NCBI RefSeq assembly: GCF_015277815.1
Contig: NZ_CP063813.1
Span: 372,001-436,000, forward strand
Length of the DNA: 64,000 bases
Origin: Microbacterium atlanticum
GTDB lineage: Bacteria; Actinomycetota; Actinomycetes; Actinomycetales; Microbacteriaceae
Direction: 5' to 3'
Under the pieces are notes generated by a model. The model saw only the letters and a list, made by a program, of their open reading frames with translations, ran no database searches and was not told where the DNA came from. Below are positions 52,142 through 59,787 of this stretch, piece by piece (positions within the stretch are counted from its first letter, which is position 1; every line of letters begins with the position of its first letter). The translations under genes and the position numbers were made by a program.

Positions 52142-53593
52142 TCAGCGCGCGGCGTCCCTCCGCTGCCGCAACTGCGCCAGCGGCAGCGACAGGCGGGGGT
52201 TGCTCGACAGCACGTCCTCGTTGTCTTCGAGGAACCGCCAGTACGCGTCGGTGAACGCCGACTCACGGGCCTCCCGGGCGGATCCCCACCACGACCCCAT
52301 CTTCTGGAGATAGGCGCCGCCGGACACATACGGCTTCGTGCCCACGAGACCGCCGTCGGCGTACTGGCTCATGCCCATGACGTTCGGCACCATCACCCAC
52401 GGGTACGCGTCGACGAACAGGGCCAGGAACCACCGGTTCACCTGCCGCGGCGCGTACCCCTGCAGCAGGAACCAGTTGCCCAGCACCATCAGGCGCTCGA
52501 TGTGGTGGGCGTAGCCCCAGTGATGCACACGCTCGAGCACGGTGCGCACCGGCACCGGGAGGTCGTCCGGCACTCCGCGGCCGGTGCACCACCAGCGCTC
52601 CACGCGCTTGGTCAGCCGCAGCTCGTTCGCGCGCTCCAGATCGGGGTGCGCCCGGTACATGCCCCGCATGTACTCCCGCCACCCGATGACCTGCCGCACG
52701 AACCCCTCCACCGACGCCAGCGGTGCACCCGGCGATCCGGTCACCGCCTCGACGACCTCCTCGACGGTGAGCAGCCCGATGTTCAGCAGCGGCGAGACCA
52801 CCGCGTGAAACAGGAACGGCTCGTCGGCCGCCATGGCGTCCTCGTACGGTCCGAAGTCCTCCAGGCGCTCGCGCACGAACCGCCGCAGGTGCGATCGCGA
52901 CTGCTCCGGGGTGACCGGCAGCCAGAACAGCCCGGCGTCGCCCGGGTGGCCGGGAAACCGCTCGGACACCTCCGCGATGACCTGCGCGGTGATCGCATCG
53001 GGAGACGGATGCCGCAGCCCGGGGATGTCGATCCCGCCGCGCGGCAGCGGCTTGCGGTTGTCGGCGTCGAAGTTCCAGCGCCCGCCCGCCGGGGTGTCGC
53101 CCGTCATCAGGATGCCGGTGCGGCGGCGCTGCCAGCGGTAGAAGTCCTCCATCGGCGTGCGCGGGTGCTCGGCGAACCAGGCGTCGATGTCGGCCGCCGT
53201 GGTCAGGAAGAGGGCGTCCTCGTACCGCCGCGAGTGCAGTCCCAGGCGCGTGCACAGCCGCAGCAGCCGCTCGTCGACCCCGCGGTCGGTGGCGCTCATC
53301 CATGCGAGCCGCTCGATCCCGTGCCGCTGCACGAGGCGCTCGACGCCGGCGGCGAAGCCGAGGTCCTCCGACAGCTCGATGCGATGGACGGTGCGTCCCT
53401 CCGCCTCGAGCCGGGCCGCCGTGTGCCGCATGGCCGCCAGCAGCAGCACGATCTTGTGCCGGTGGTAGGGCAGCGCCTCGAAGCGGGGAGCCGACTCGAC
53501 GAACAGGAAGGCGTCGATGTCGGGATCCTCGTACGCCGGATGGTGCGCGAACTGCTGCGTCGCGAGGATCAGCGCTGCCGTGGTGCCCGCCAT
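52142..53593 (-). CDS. Cryptochrome/photolyase-family protein related to the bacterial Fe-S (PhrB) group
   Basis: This 483-residue flavoprotein follows the PhrB/'photolyase-related' pattern: an N-terminal alpha/beta domain (LPYHRHKIVLLLAAMRH), DAWFAEHPRTPMEDFYRWQRRRTGIL, a helical FAD domain with QVIGWREYMRGMY, WGYAHHIERLMVLGNWFLL, and VMVPNVMGMSQYADGG followed by TKPYVSGGAYLQKM. In PhrB-type proteins four Cys hold a [4Fe-4S] cluster, two of them in a C-x2-C just after that last motif. Here that place reads SWWGSARE, and the whole protein has only two Cys, so no such cluster is possible. It may repair (6-4) photoproducts or act as a light sensor without a cluster. Confidence 0.87.
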   Translation of the reverse strand: MAGTTAALILATQQFAHHPAYEDPDIDAFLFVESAPRFEALPYHRHKIVLLLAAMRHTAARLEAEGRTVHRIELSEDLGFAAGVERLVQRHGIERLAWMSATDRGVDERLLRLCTRLGLHSRRYEDALFLTTAADIDAWFAEHPRTPMEDFYRWQRRRTGILMTGDTPAGGRWNFDADNRKPLPRGGIDIPGLRHPSPDAITAQVIAEVSERFPGHPGDAGLFWLPVTPEQSRSHLRRFVRERLEDFGPYEDAMAADEPFLFHAVVSPLLNIGLLTVEEVVEAVTGSPGAPLASVEGFVRQVIGWREYMRGMYRAHPDLERANELRLTKRVERWWCTGRGVPDDLPVPVRTVLERVHHWGYAHHIERLMVLGNWFLLQGYAPRQVNRWFLALFVDAYPWVMVPNVMGMSQYADGGLVGTKPYVSGGAYLQKMGSWWGSAREARESAFTDAYWRFLEDNEDVLSSNPRLSLPLAQLRQRRDAAR

Positions 53594-53678
53594 GGCGCCA
53601 TGGTCGCAGACCGCGCGGGGCGCGGGGAGGACTTGCGCGCGGTGCCCGGAGCGGTCCCCGCCCGTCAGCGTCGGCCGC

Positions 53679-54764
53679 TCAGGGCACCTTCCTCTTCGAG
53701 CGGACCGCGGATTCTTCCGAGCGGAGCGCGGATGCCTCGTCCTCGGCGGCCAGCGGCGGGTGCGGCGCCGGACGCCGGCCGCCCCGGGTCTTGAGGAGGC
53801 TCGCGGCGGTCGCCACCGCGATGGTGGCGGCGATGAACAGGAGCGAGAACCAGATGGGGATCTCGGGAGCCCAGAGCATCGGCTCGCCGCCGTTGATGAA
53901 GGGCAGCTCGTTGACGTGCATCGCGTGCAGCACCAGCTTCACGCCGATGAACGCGAGGATGACCGCGAGGCCCTGGGCGAGGTAGACCAGGCGCGCCAGC
54001 AGGCCGCCGATGAGGAAGTAGAGCTGACGCAGTCCCATCAACGCGAACGCGTTCGCGGTGAACACGATGTAGGCCTCTTCGGTGAGTCCGTAGATCGCCG
54101 GGATCGAGTCGACCGCGAAGATGAGGTCCACGAATCCGATCGCGATGATCACGAGCAGCATCGGCGTGACGAAGCGTCGGCCGGCCTTGACGACGGTGAG
54201 GCGGTCGCCGTTGTACTCGTCGCTGACCGGGAGGTGGCGGCGCACGAACGACATGAACCTGCCCTGCGCGGGATCGGCCTCGCCGTGGGAGAAGGCCTGC
54301 CGGTAGGCGAGGAAGAGCAGCAGCGCGCCGAACAGGTAGAAGATCCACGAGAAGTTCTCGATGAGCGCGGCGCCGACGGCGATGAAGATGCCGCGGAGGA
54401 TCAGGGCGATGACGATCCCGATCATCAGCACCTTCTGCTGGTAGATCTTCGGCACCGCGAATCCCGTCATGACGATCAGGAAGACGAAGAGGTTGTCGAT
54501 CGACAGCGCCTTCTCGGTGAGGTATCCCGCGTAGTACTCGCCGCCGTAGGTCCAGCCCGTGACGACGCCGATGCCGACGCCGAACAGGAGGGCGAGCCCG
54601 ATGTAGAACGCCGACCACCGCGCTGACTCGCCGATGGACGGCTCATGGGGTTTGCGCACGTGCGCGAAGAACTCGTAGACGAAGAACGCGATCGTGACCG
54701 CGATCGTGATGATCCAGACGAGCGGGGTGATGTTCAAGGAGGACTCCAGACCTGGCGTGACCAT
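53679..54764 (-). CDS. TerC-family membrane protein, probable Mn2+ exporter
   Basis: This 361-residue integral membrane protein has about nine helices and the two acidic TerC signatures EKALSIDNLFVFLIV and DLIFAVDSIPAIYGLT, whose Asp and Glu residues bind metal. A cytoplasmic C-terminus is rich in charged residues. A Mn2+ riboswitch lies directly upstream, so manganese export is its likely job, as for Alx and MeeF/MeeY-type proteins. The start is uncertain: ATG 54764 is used here, though it lies only 5 bp from the riboswitch P1 stem; TTG 54737, with GGAG in front, is an alternative. Confidence 0.9.
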   Translation of the reverse strand: MVTPGLESSLNITPLVWIITIAVTIAFFVYEFFAHVRKPHEPSIGESARWSAFYIGLALLFGVGIGVVTGWTYGGEYYAGYLTEKALSIDNLFVFLIVMTGFAVPKIYQQKVLMIGIVIALILRGIFIAVGAALIENFSWIFYLFGALLLFLAYRQAFSHGEADPAQGRFMSFVRRHLPVSDEYNGDRLTVVKAGRRFVTPMLLVIIAIGFVDLIFAVDSIPAIYGLTEEAYIVFTANAFALMGLRQLYFLIGGLLARLVYLAQGLAVILAFIGVKLVLHAMHVNELPFINGGEPMLWAPEIPIWFSLLFIAATIAVATAASLLKTRGGRRPAPHPPLAAEDEASALRSEESAVRSKRKVP

Positions 54765-54769
54765 TGACG

Positions 54770-54864
54770 CCAAGGTCTTCTCCATCCCCGGTGTCGAGGA
54801 CCGGCGACCCGGGATGCGAGGCATCCGTAATGACGAGTCAGCAGTGGCGGAGTACTCCCCTTGG
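54770..54864 (-). ncRNA. yybP-ykoY (Mn2+) riboswitch before the first TerC gene
   Basis: On the minus strand the RNA begins CCAAGGGGAGTACTCC and closes with GGAGAAGACCTTGG. The outer CCAAGG and CCTTGG form a perfect P1 stem, GGGGAGUA is the conserved L1 element, and GAGAAGACCUU is the conserved 3' element. The aptamer of 95 nt ends 5 nt before an ATG, so translation control is likely. Confidence 0.85.
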
Positions 54865-54959
54865 AGCTCGCAGAATACGGGGTCTGTCCGAGGGCTACCT
54901 GAGAACCAGCCGAAATGCTGCGGTCGCTCCGCACACGCAGGCGGATCGCTCAGCTAACA

Positions 54960-54993
54960 TGCAGTCTCTGCGGTATAAAGTGCAGTTTCTGCA
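54960..54993 (+). promoter_or_regulatory. Promoter with two palindromes before the ABC exporter
   Basis: TGCAGTTTCTGCA (54981-54993) is a palindrome around TTT, and TGCAGTCTCTGC (54960-54971) is a near copy 21 bp upstream. TATAAA (54974-54979) lies between them. The TetR protein encoded at the end of the operon is the obvious candidate to bind. Confidence 0.6.
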
Positions 54994-55011
54994 AACACCG
55001 AAAGGATCAAC

Positions 55012-55761
55012 ATGTCTGGCACCCCGAACGAAGAGCGAGCACTCAACGGTCCGCCCGTTCTGCAAGCCCGCTCCGTCACCCGTAACTACGGCGGGGGCGA
55101 CAGCGCATTCCACGCCCTCCGGGGCGTCGACCTGGACGTCCGCCGGGGCGAATCCCTGGCGATCGTCGGCAAGTCCGGCTCGGGCAAGTCGACTCTGATG
55201 CACCTGCTCGCGCTGCTGGACCGACCGACGTCGGGCCAGATCATGGTGGAGGGGACGGATGCCGCCACCCTTCGCCCCCGCGAGCTCAACGCCCTGCGCA
55301 ACGCGACGTTTGGCTTCGTCTTCCAGCAGTTCTTCCTCGCGTCCGGGCAGTCGGTGTTCGAGAACGTCAGCCTCCCCCTCGTCATCGCCGGTGTGCCGGC
55401 GGCCGAGCGGCGGCACCGCACCATGGCGGCGCTGGACGCACTGGGAATCGCCGACAAGGCCGCGAACCGCGCGGTCGATCTGTCCGGCGGGCAGAAGCAG
55501 CGGGTGGTCATCGCCCGCGCGCTCGTGGGCGAGCCGTCGGTGATCTTCGCCGACGAGCCCACCGGCAACCTCGACTCGGCCACCGGCCGGCAGGTCGAGG
55601 AGATCCTCTTCGGTCTGCAGCGGGAGCGCGGCATCACGCTGGTCGTCGTGACCCATGACCGCGAGCTCGCCGGTCGCTGCGAGCGGGCGGCCACCATCGC
55701 CGACGGCCTGATCACGGCGGATGCCGCAACCACCGCCGGCGCGCTGGGGGTGTCCCGATGA
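55012..55761 (+). CDS. ABC transporter ATP-binding protein, MacB/LolD type
   Basis: This 249-residue ATPase has Walker A GKSGSGKST, the Q-loop region FVFQQFFL, the signature LSGGQKQRV, Walker B VIFADEP and the switch His in VVTHDRE. It powers the FtsX/MacB-type permease encoded next, with which it overlaps by 4 nt. AAAGGA precedes the ATG at 55012. Such pairs export peptides, antibiotics or signals, or act mechanically at the envelope. The TetR gene behind them favours drug or signal export. Confidence 0.92.
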   Translation: MSGTPNEERALNGPPVLQARSVTRNYGGGDSAFHALRGVDLDVRRGESLAIVGKSGSGKSTLMHLLALLDRPTSGQIMVEGTDAATLRPRELNALRNATFGFVFQQFFLASGQSVFENVSLPLVIAGVPAAERRHRTMAALDALGIADKAANRAVDLSGGQKQRVVIARALVGEPSVIFADEPTGNLDSATGRQVEEILFGLQRERGITLVVVTHDRELAGRCERAATIADGLITADAATTAGALGVSR

Positions 55762-57059
55762 GAACGCGCGATCTGGTGCGCACTGCGACCCGCAACGCCT
55801 TCCGCAGCCGGCTGCGCACCACACTGACGGTGCTGAGCCTGTTCGTCGGCGCTTTCACCCTCACCCTCACCACGGCGCTCGGCGCGGGCGTCAACGACTA
55901 CGTCGAGCGCCAGGTGTCGACCCTGAGCAGCGGCGACGTGCTGCTCGTGAGCCCCGCCGCCGCGGCCGACAGCACCGAGGGTCCGAACGAGTTCGACCCC
56001 GACGGGCGGCAGCAGGCAGGCGCTGCCAACCCGCTCACGGCCGGCACGCTGCTGAACGAGGACGACGTGGAGGCGATCGCCGGGATGGACGGCGTCCGGT
56101 CGGTCGAGGCGGTCAGTCAGGTGCAGGTCGACTGGGTCGAGGCCTCCGGCACCGCCGACGCCACGAGATTCGAGATCGACATCAATCCGACTTCGTCGAT
56201 CGGCCGGAGCGATCTCGTGGCGGGCGCGCAGCTCGACCAGGACTCGACCGCGTACGAGCTCGTGATCCCCGAGGACTACGTCGCCGTCCTCGGCTTCGAC
56301 GACGCGGACGCGGCGATCGGCGAGAGGGTGACCCTGGGCTTCAGCGACGCCGAGCGGGCGGAGCACCAGCTCGAGGCCACCATCGTCGGTGTGGCGCGGA
56401 CCAGTCTCTTCGCCGCCGGAGCGGGCGCCAACGCGGCCCTCGTCGAGGAGCTCGCCGACGCTCAGTCGGTGCCCGGCCAGCCTCGCGCGTGGCCGCTCGC
56501 GGTCGCCTATCTCGAGGGATCGGGCGAAGGTGGCGCGGTGACCGCCGATGACGTCGCGGCGGTCAAGAAACAGCTGGCGGACGCCGACCTCGCCGGGCAG
56601 ACGGTCGAGGATCAGCTCGGCGTCGTGCAGACGGTCATCAACGGCATCATCGGCGTCCTCAGCGCCTTCGCGATCGTCGCACTCATCGCGGCGGCCTTCG
56701 GGATCGTCAACACCCTGCTGATGAGTGTGCAAGAGCGCACCCGAGAGATCGGGCTGATGAAGGCGATGGGAATGTCGAACGGACGCGTGTTCGGGCTGTT
56801 CAGTCTCGAAGCGGTCGTGATCGGATTCTTGGGCTCGGCGTTGGGCGCGGTGGCGGCGGTCGCCGTCGGCTCCGCGCTGGCCGCGTCGCTGTCACAGACG
56901 GTGCTGGCCGATCTCCCGGGCCTGCAGATCCTGCTGTTCGAGCCGGCGGGCGTGGCGGTCGTCATCGTGGTCATCATGGTCATCGCGTTCGTCTCCGGAG
57001 TGCTCCCGGCTCGCCGCGCGGCCCGCCAGGACCCCATCGAGTCGCTACGGTACGAGTGA
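55758..57059 (+). CDS. ABC transporter permease, MacB/FtsX type
   Basis: This 433-residue protein has the type VII ABC layout: helix 1 (RTTLTVLSLFVGAFTLTLTT), a large extracytoplasmic MacB_PCD domain (about residues 40-285), then three helices (GVLSAFAIVALIAAAFGIVN, LFSLEAVVIGFLGSALGAV, VIVVIMVIAFVSGVLP) and the C-terminal PARRAARQDPIESLRYE. The cytoplasmic loop MSVQERTREIGLMKAMGM touches the ATPase. One copy implies a homodimer. The stop overlaps a GTG in the TetR frame. Confidence 0.92.
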   Translation: MRTRDLVRTATRNAFRSRLRTTLTVLSLFVGAFTLTLTTALGAGVNDYVERQVSTLSSGDVLLVSPAAAADSTEGPNEFDPDGRQQAGAANPLTAGTLLNEDDVEAIAGMDGVRSVEAVSQVQVDWVEASGTADATRFEIDINPTSSIGRSDLVAGAQLDQDSTAYELVIPEDYVAVLGFDDADAAIGERVTLGFSDAERAEHQLEATIVGVARTSLFAAGAGANAALVEELADAQSVPGQPRAWPLAVAYLEGSGEGGAVTADDVAAVKKQLADADLAGQTVEDQLGVVQTVINGIIGVLSAFAIVALIAAAFGIVNTLLMSVQERTREIGLMKAMGMSNGRVFGLFSLEAVVIGFLGSALGAVAAVAVGSALAASLSQTVLADLPGLQILLFEPAGVAVVIVVIMVIAFVSGVLPARRAARQDPIESLRYE

Positions 57060-57076
57060 GCCCAGGAGTGCAGATC

Positions 57077-57697
57077 ATGTCCACGTCACCGAGTCCCCGC
57101 CGTCGCGACGCCGTCGCGAAGGCGGCGGCGATCGAGGCCGCCGCGGTGGATCTCGTGCTCGAGCGCGGCTACGAGGCCGTGACGGTGGACATGATCTGCG
57201 CTCGTGCCGGCGTGAGTCAGCGGACGTTCTTCAACCACTTCAAGACGAAGGACATGGCGCTCATCGGTCCGGGCGCGCCGACGGTCGACGAGCGTGCGGC
57301 CCGCTCGTTCATCGTGTCGACGGGACCGCTGCTGCGCGAAGCGACGCAGCTCATCCGCATCGACGCGGGCGCGATGGCGAGCGACCCGGGGCTCCTCGCC
57401 CGCCGCATCCGGGCGGTGGGCACCAACCCTGTGCTGATGGCCCGGCAGATGGAGCGTCTCTCTGCCATCGAGCACGAGCTGCGAGAGATCATCCAGTTGC
57501 GGCTGCAGACCCAGTACCCCGGCGAGAACGCGGAAGATCTCGCCGACCAGGCCGACATCGTCACGCACCTCCTCGCCGGGGTCATGCGCTACATCGGCCA
57601 GTCGTGGGCGCGTCAGGTGGAGTCCGGCGAGACGCCGGCGATCGATCCGACCGCGATCGGCGACGCGCTGGATCGCGCCGTCGGCAAGCTCGGCTGA
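57077..57697 (+). CDS. TetR-family regulator of the ABC exporter
   Basis: This 206-residue regulator has the TetR helix-turn-helix AVDLVLERGYEAVTVDMICARAGVSQRTFFNHFKTKDMAL and a helical effector domain. I start at ATG 57077, with AGGAG 9 nt upstream; a GTG at 57056 that overlaps the permease stop is possible. As the third gene of the operon it probably represses the operon through the TGCAG-type palindromes at 54960-54993. Confidence 0.88.
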   Translation: MSTSPSPRRRDAVAKAAAIEAAAVDLVLERGYEAVTVDMICARAGVSQRTFFNHFKTKDMALIGPGAPTVDERAARSFIVSTGPLLREATQLIRIDAGAMASDPGLLARRIRAVGTNPVLMARQMERLSAIEHELREIIQLRLQTQYPGENAEDLADQADIVTHLLAGVMRYIGQSWARQVESGETPAIDPTAIGDALDRAVGKLG

Positions 57698-57725
57698 CCG
57701 CCGGTCCGAGGTCGCGGCCGGTCAG
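57694..57725. terminator. Weak bidirectional hairpin between convergent genes
   Basis: CTGACCG (57694-57700) pairs with CGGTCAG (57719-57725), with GC-rich bases inside. It overlaps the stop codons of the TetR and winged-helix genes. Confidence 0.4.
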
Positions 57726-58048
57726 CGGGCGACGGTGAGGGCGGCGATCAGCTCGCCGACCGAGTGGCCCGCGTTGGACGGATGCCGCAGCGGCATGTCG
57801 ACCCGGAGGGTGTAGTGATTGCCGCGCCCGCGCTGCTCGCGCTTCACGTAGCCCTCGTCGACGAGGTCGTTGAGGATCGCGATGGCGCGCCGCCGGGAGA
57901 TGCCGACCTCGTCGGCGATGTCGCGGATCGTCGCGTCGCTGTCGACGGCCACGGCCAGCAGCACGTGCGCGTGATGGGTGAGGAAGGTCCAGTGCGCCAC
58001 GCTCCTATTGAACAGCCTCGGGGCGCGGCATCCGCCCTCTCTGCTCAT
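57722..58048 (-). CDS. Winged-helix DNA-binding protein coupled to the second TerC gene
   Basis: This protein of about 108 residues is essentially one winged helix: HWTFLTHHAHVLLAVAVDSDATIRDIADEVGISRRRAIAILNDLVDEGYVKREQRGRGNHY in its middle, a pattern common in small actinobacterial MarR-like regulators. The ATG at 58048 overlaps the TerC stop by 4 nt; a GTG at 58000 is an alternative that fits the usual start of the family. It may feed back on the palindrome in front of the TerC gene (inference). Confidence 0.8.
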   Translation of the reverse strand: MSREGGCRAPRLFNRSVAHWTFLTHHAHVLLAVAVDSDATIRDIADEVGISRRRAIAILNDLVDEGYVKREQRGRGNHYTLRVDMPLRHPSNAGHSVGELIAALTVAR

Positions 58049-59070
58049 CGGCGCATCGCCCCCTCCCGCCGACGGCGAAGGAGCGGCTGCGCCTGGGCCA
58101 TCTCCGCCTCGTCGGCGATGCGGAACGCGCCGGCGGGCGCCGCCTCGACCGTCCTGCGGCCCTGCCCGCGCGTGGCGCGGAGGCTCGCTGCGACGGCGAC
58201 CGCGATGATCGTCGCTACGACGGCGAGGCTCACCGAGGTCGGGATCTTCACCACGTCCAGCAGCAGCATCTTCACGCCGACCCAGATCAGCACCGCCGAC
58301 AGGCCCAGCTTCAGGTAGACGAAGCGGTGGACCAGATCGGCGAGCAGGAAGTACATCGCCCGCAGGCCGAGGATCGCGAACGCGTTGGCGGTGAACACGA
58401 GGAAGGGCTCGGTCGTCACCGCGAAGATCGCGGGGATCGAGTCCACCGCGAAGACGATGTCGGTGAGCTCGACCAGCACGAGCACGGCCAGCAGGGGAGT
58501 CGCCACGACGGCGCCCGCTCGGCGGATGAGGAACCGCTGACCGTAGTACGCGTCGGTCATCGGCACGAAGCGGCGGAAGAGTCGCAGGATGCGCGACCGC
58601 TCCGGATGCACGTGCTCGTTGCGCGAGCGGAACATCCGCCAGCCCGTATAGACGAGGAGGGCGGCGAAGACGTAGAGCACCCAGGAGAAGTTCTCGATGA
58701 GGGCGGAGCCTGCGGCGATGAACAGGCCGCGGAAGAGGAGGGCCCCCAGGACACCGAGGAAGAGCACGCGGTGCTGATACTCCCGCGGCACCGCGAACGC
58801 GGCGAAGATGATCGCCCAGACGAAGACGTTGTCGACGGCCAGCGACTTCTCGATGAGGTACCCGGCGAAGTACTGCTGGCCCGACTCCGGGCCCCACACC
58901 CACCACACCACGACGCCGAAGCCGACGCCGGTGGCGACCCAGAACGCCGACCAGGCTGCCGCTTCGCGGACCCCGATGACATGCGCCTTGCGGTGAGCCA
59001 CGAGGTCGACCGCGAGCATCGCGATGATTGCGCCGAGGACGGCGAGCCAGGCCCAGAAGGGAATGTCCAC
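58045..59070 (-). CDS. TerC-family membrane protein (second), probable Mn2+ exporter
   Basis: This 341-residue membrane protein has about nine helices with the metal-binding signatures EKSLAVDNVFVWAII and DIVFAVDSIPAIFAVT. It is only moderately like the first TerC here. The GTG start at 59070 follows GGAGG. It stands behind its own Mn2+ riboswitch and a perfect 16-bp palindrome, and is translationally coupled to a small winged-helix gene. Two riboswitch-controlled TerC genes 4 kb apart suggest separate thresholds or partners for manganese efflux. Confidence 0.91.
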   Translation of the reverse strand: MDIPFWAWLAVLGAIIAMLAVDLVAHRKAHVIGVREAAAWSAFWVATGVGFGVVVWWVWGPESGQQYFAGYLIEKSLAVDNVFVWAIIFAAFAVPREYQHRVLFLGVLGALLFRGLFIAAGSALIENFSWVLYVFAALLVYTGWRMFRSRNEHVHPERSRILRLFRRFVPMTDAYYGQRFLIRRAGAVVATPLLAVLVLVELTDIVFAVDSIPAIFAVTTEPFLVFTANAFAILGLRAMYFLLADLVHRFVYLKLGLSAVLIWVGVKMLLLDVVKIPTSVSLAVVATIIAVAVAASLRATRGQGRRTVEAAPAGAFRIADEAEMAQAQPLLRRRREGAMRR

Positions 59071-59086
59071 GATGGCACCTCCACGT

Positions 59087-59181
59087 GTCGTGAAGGTCTC
59101 ATCGGCCGGACGCCCACCGCACCGGATCCCGCACGGGACCGTACTGACGATGCGGAGCGAGGATTACTCCCCCTCGTCGAC
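59087..59181 (-). ncRNA. yybP-ykoY (Mn2+) riboswitch before the second TerC gene
   Basis: On the minus strand the RNA opens GTCGACGAGGGGGAGTAATCC and closes GATGAGACCTTCACGAC (each end within the feature limits). GGGGAGUAAUCC and GAGACCUU are the conserved elements; P1 pairs GUCG and GAGG with CCUU and CGAC around a 2x2 mismatch. The span of 95 nt equals that of the first copy, and the ribosome site GGAGG lies 10 nt behind. Confidence 0.8.
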
Positions 59182-59183
59182 TA

Positions 59184-59212
59184 GTGAACTATAGTTCACC
59201 CATCGCTGTCAA
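59184..59212 (-). promoter_or_regulatory. Promoter element and perfect palindrome before the second riboswitch
   Basis: GTGAACTATAGTTCAC (59184-59199) is a perfect 16-bp palindrome just upstream of the riboswitch. TTGACA (59212-59207 on the minus strand) lies at -35 distance, so a bound protein would cover the -10 region. It looks like an operator that adds protein-based control to the riboswitch. Confidence 0.6.
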
Positions 59213-59390
59213 CCGTTCATCCGGCGAAGCGCCGAAGGACACGCAGCTACACGGGTCGTGCTTCCCGGCCACGGCGACGCGTGGTCGGAGGGCTCGGCGC
59301 ACGCCGTCGACATGGCGCGGGCGGCGGGTCGGTCGTAGGCCCGGGGCTCCCGCGTCCGATGCTGCGCACCGCCCGGCTAGGTTGGGGAGG

Positions 59391-59777
59391 GTGCGGGAAC
59401 TGTCGTCGGCCGGATTCGCGTTCGTGCGCGAGCGCCATCTCGCCACGCTGTCGACGATCGCTCCGTGGGGCGGCATCCATTCCGTCCCCGTCGGGTTCAC
59501 GCTCCACGGCGGCATCCTCCGGATCATCACGTCGCGCGACTCCCAGAAGGTGCGCAACGTCCTGCGAGACGCCGCGGCCACCATCACCCAGGTCGACGGC
59601 GCGCGGTGGCTCAGCTTCCCCGGCACCGCGACCGTGCACGACGACCCTGACGAGGTCGCGCTCGCGGTCTCGCTGTACGCCGGGCGGTACCGTCAGCCAC
59701 GGGTGAACCCCAAGCGGGTGGCCATCCACCTCGTGCCGTCCCGTCTGATGGGCAGCAGCGGGCTGCTCGAAGACTAA
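59391..59777 (+). CDS. PPOX-class (pyridoxamine 5'-phosphate oxidase-like), F420/FMN-dependent protein
   Basis: This protein of 128 residues is a split beta-barrel of the PPOX superfamily, close to the actinobacterial F420-dependent group: FVRERHLATLSTIAPWGGIHSVPVGFT, LRIITSRDSQKVRNVLRD, WLSFPGTATVHDDPDEVALAVSLYAGRY. I start at GTG 59391 with GGGGAGG in front; a frame from 59184 would run through the palindrome and is unlikely. The substrate is unknown. It converges on the histidine kinase gene. Confidence 0.85.
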   Translation: MRELSSAGFAFVRERHLATLSTIAPWGGIHSVPVGFTLHGGILRIITSRDSQKVRNVLRDAAATITQVDGARWLSFPGTATVHDDPDEVALAVSLYAGRYRQPRVNPKRVAIHLVPSRLMGSSGLLED

Positions 59778-59787
59778 CCGCCGCGGG

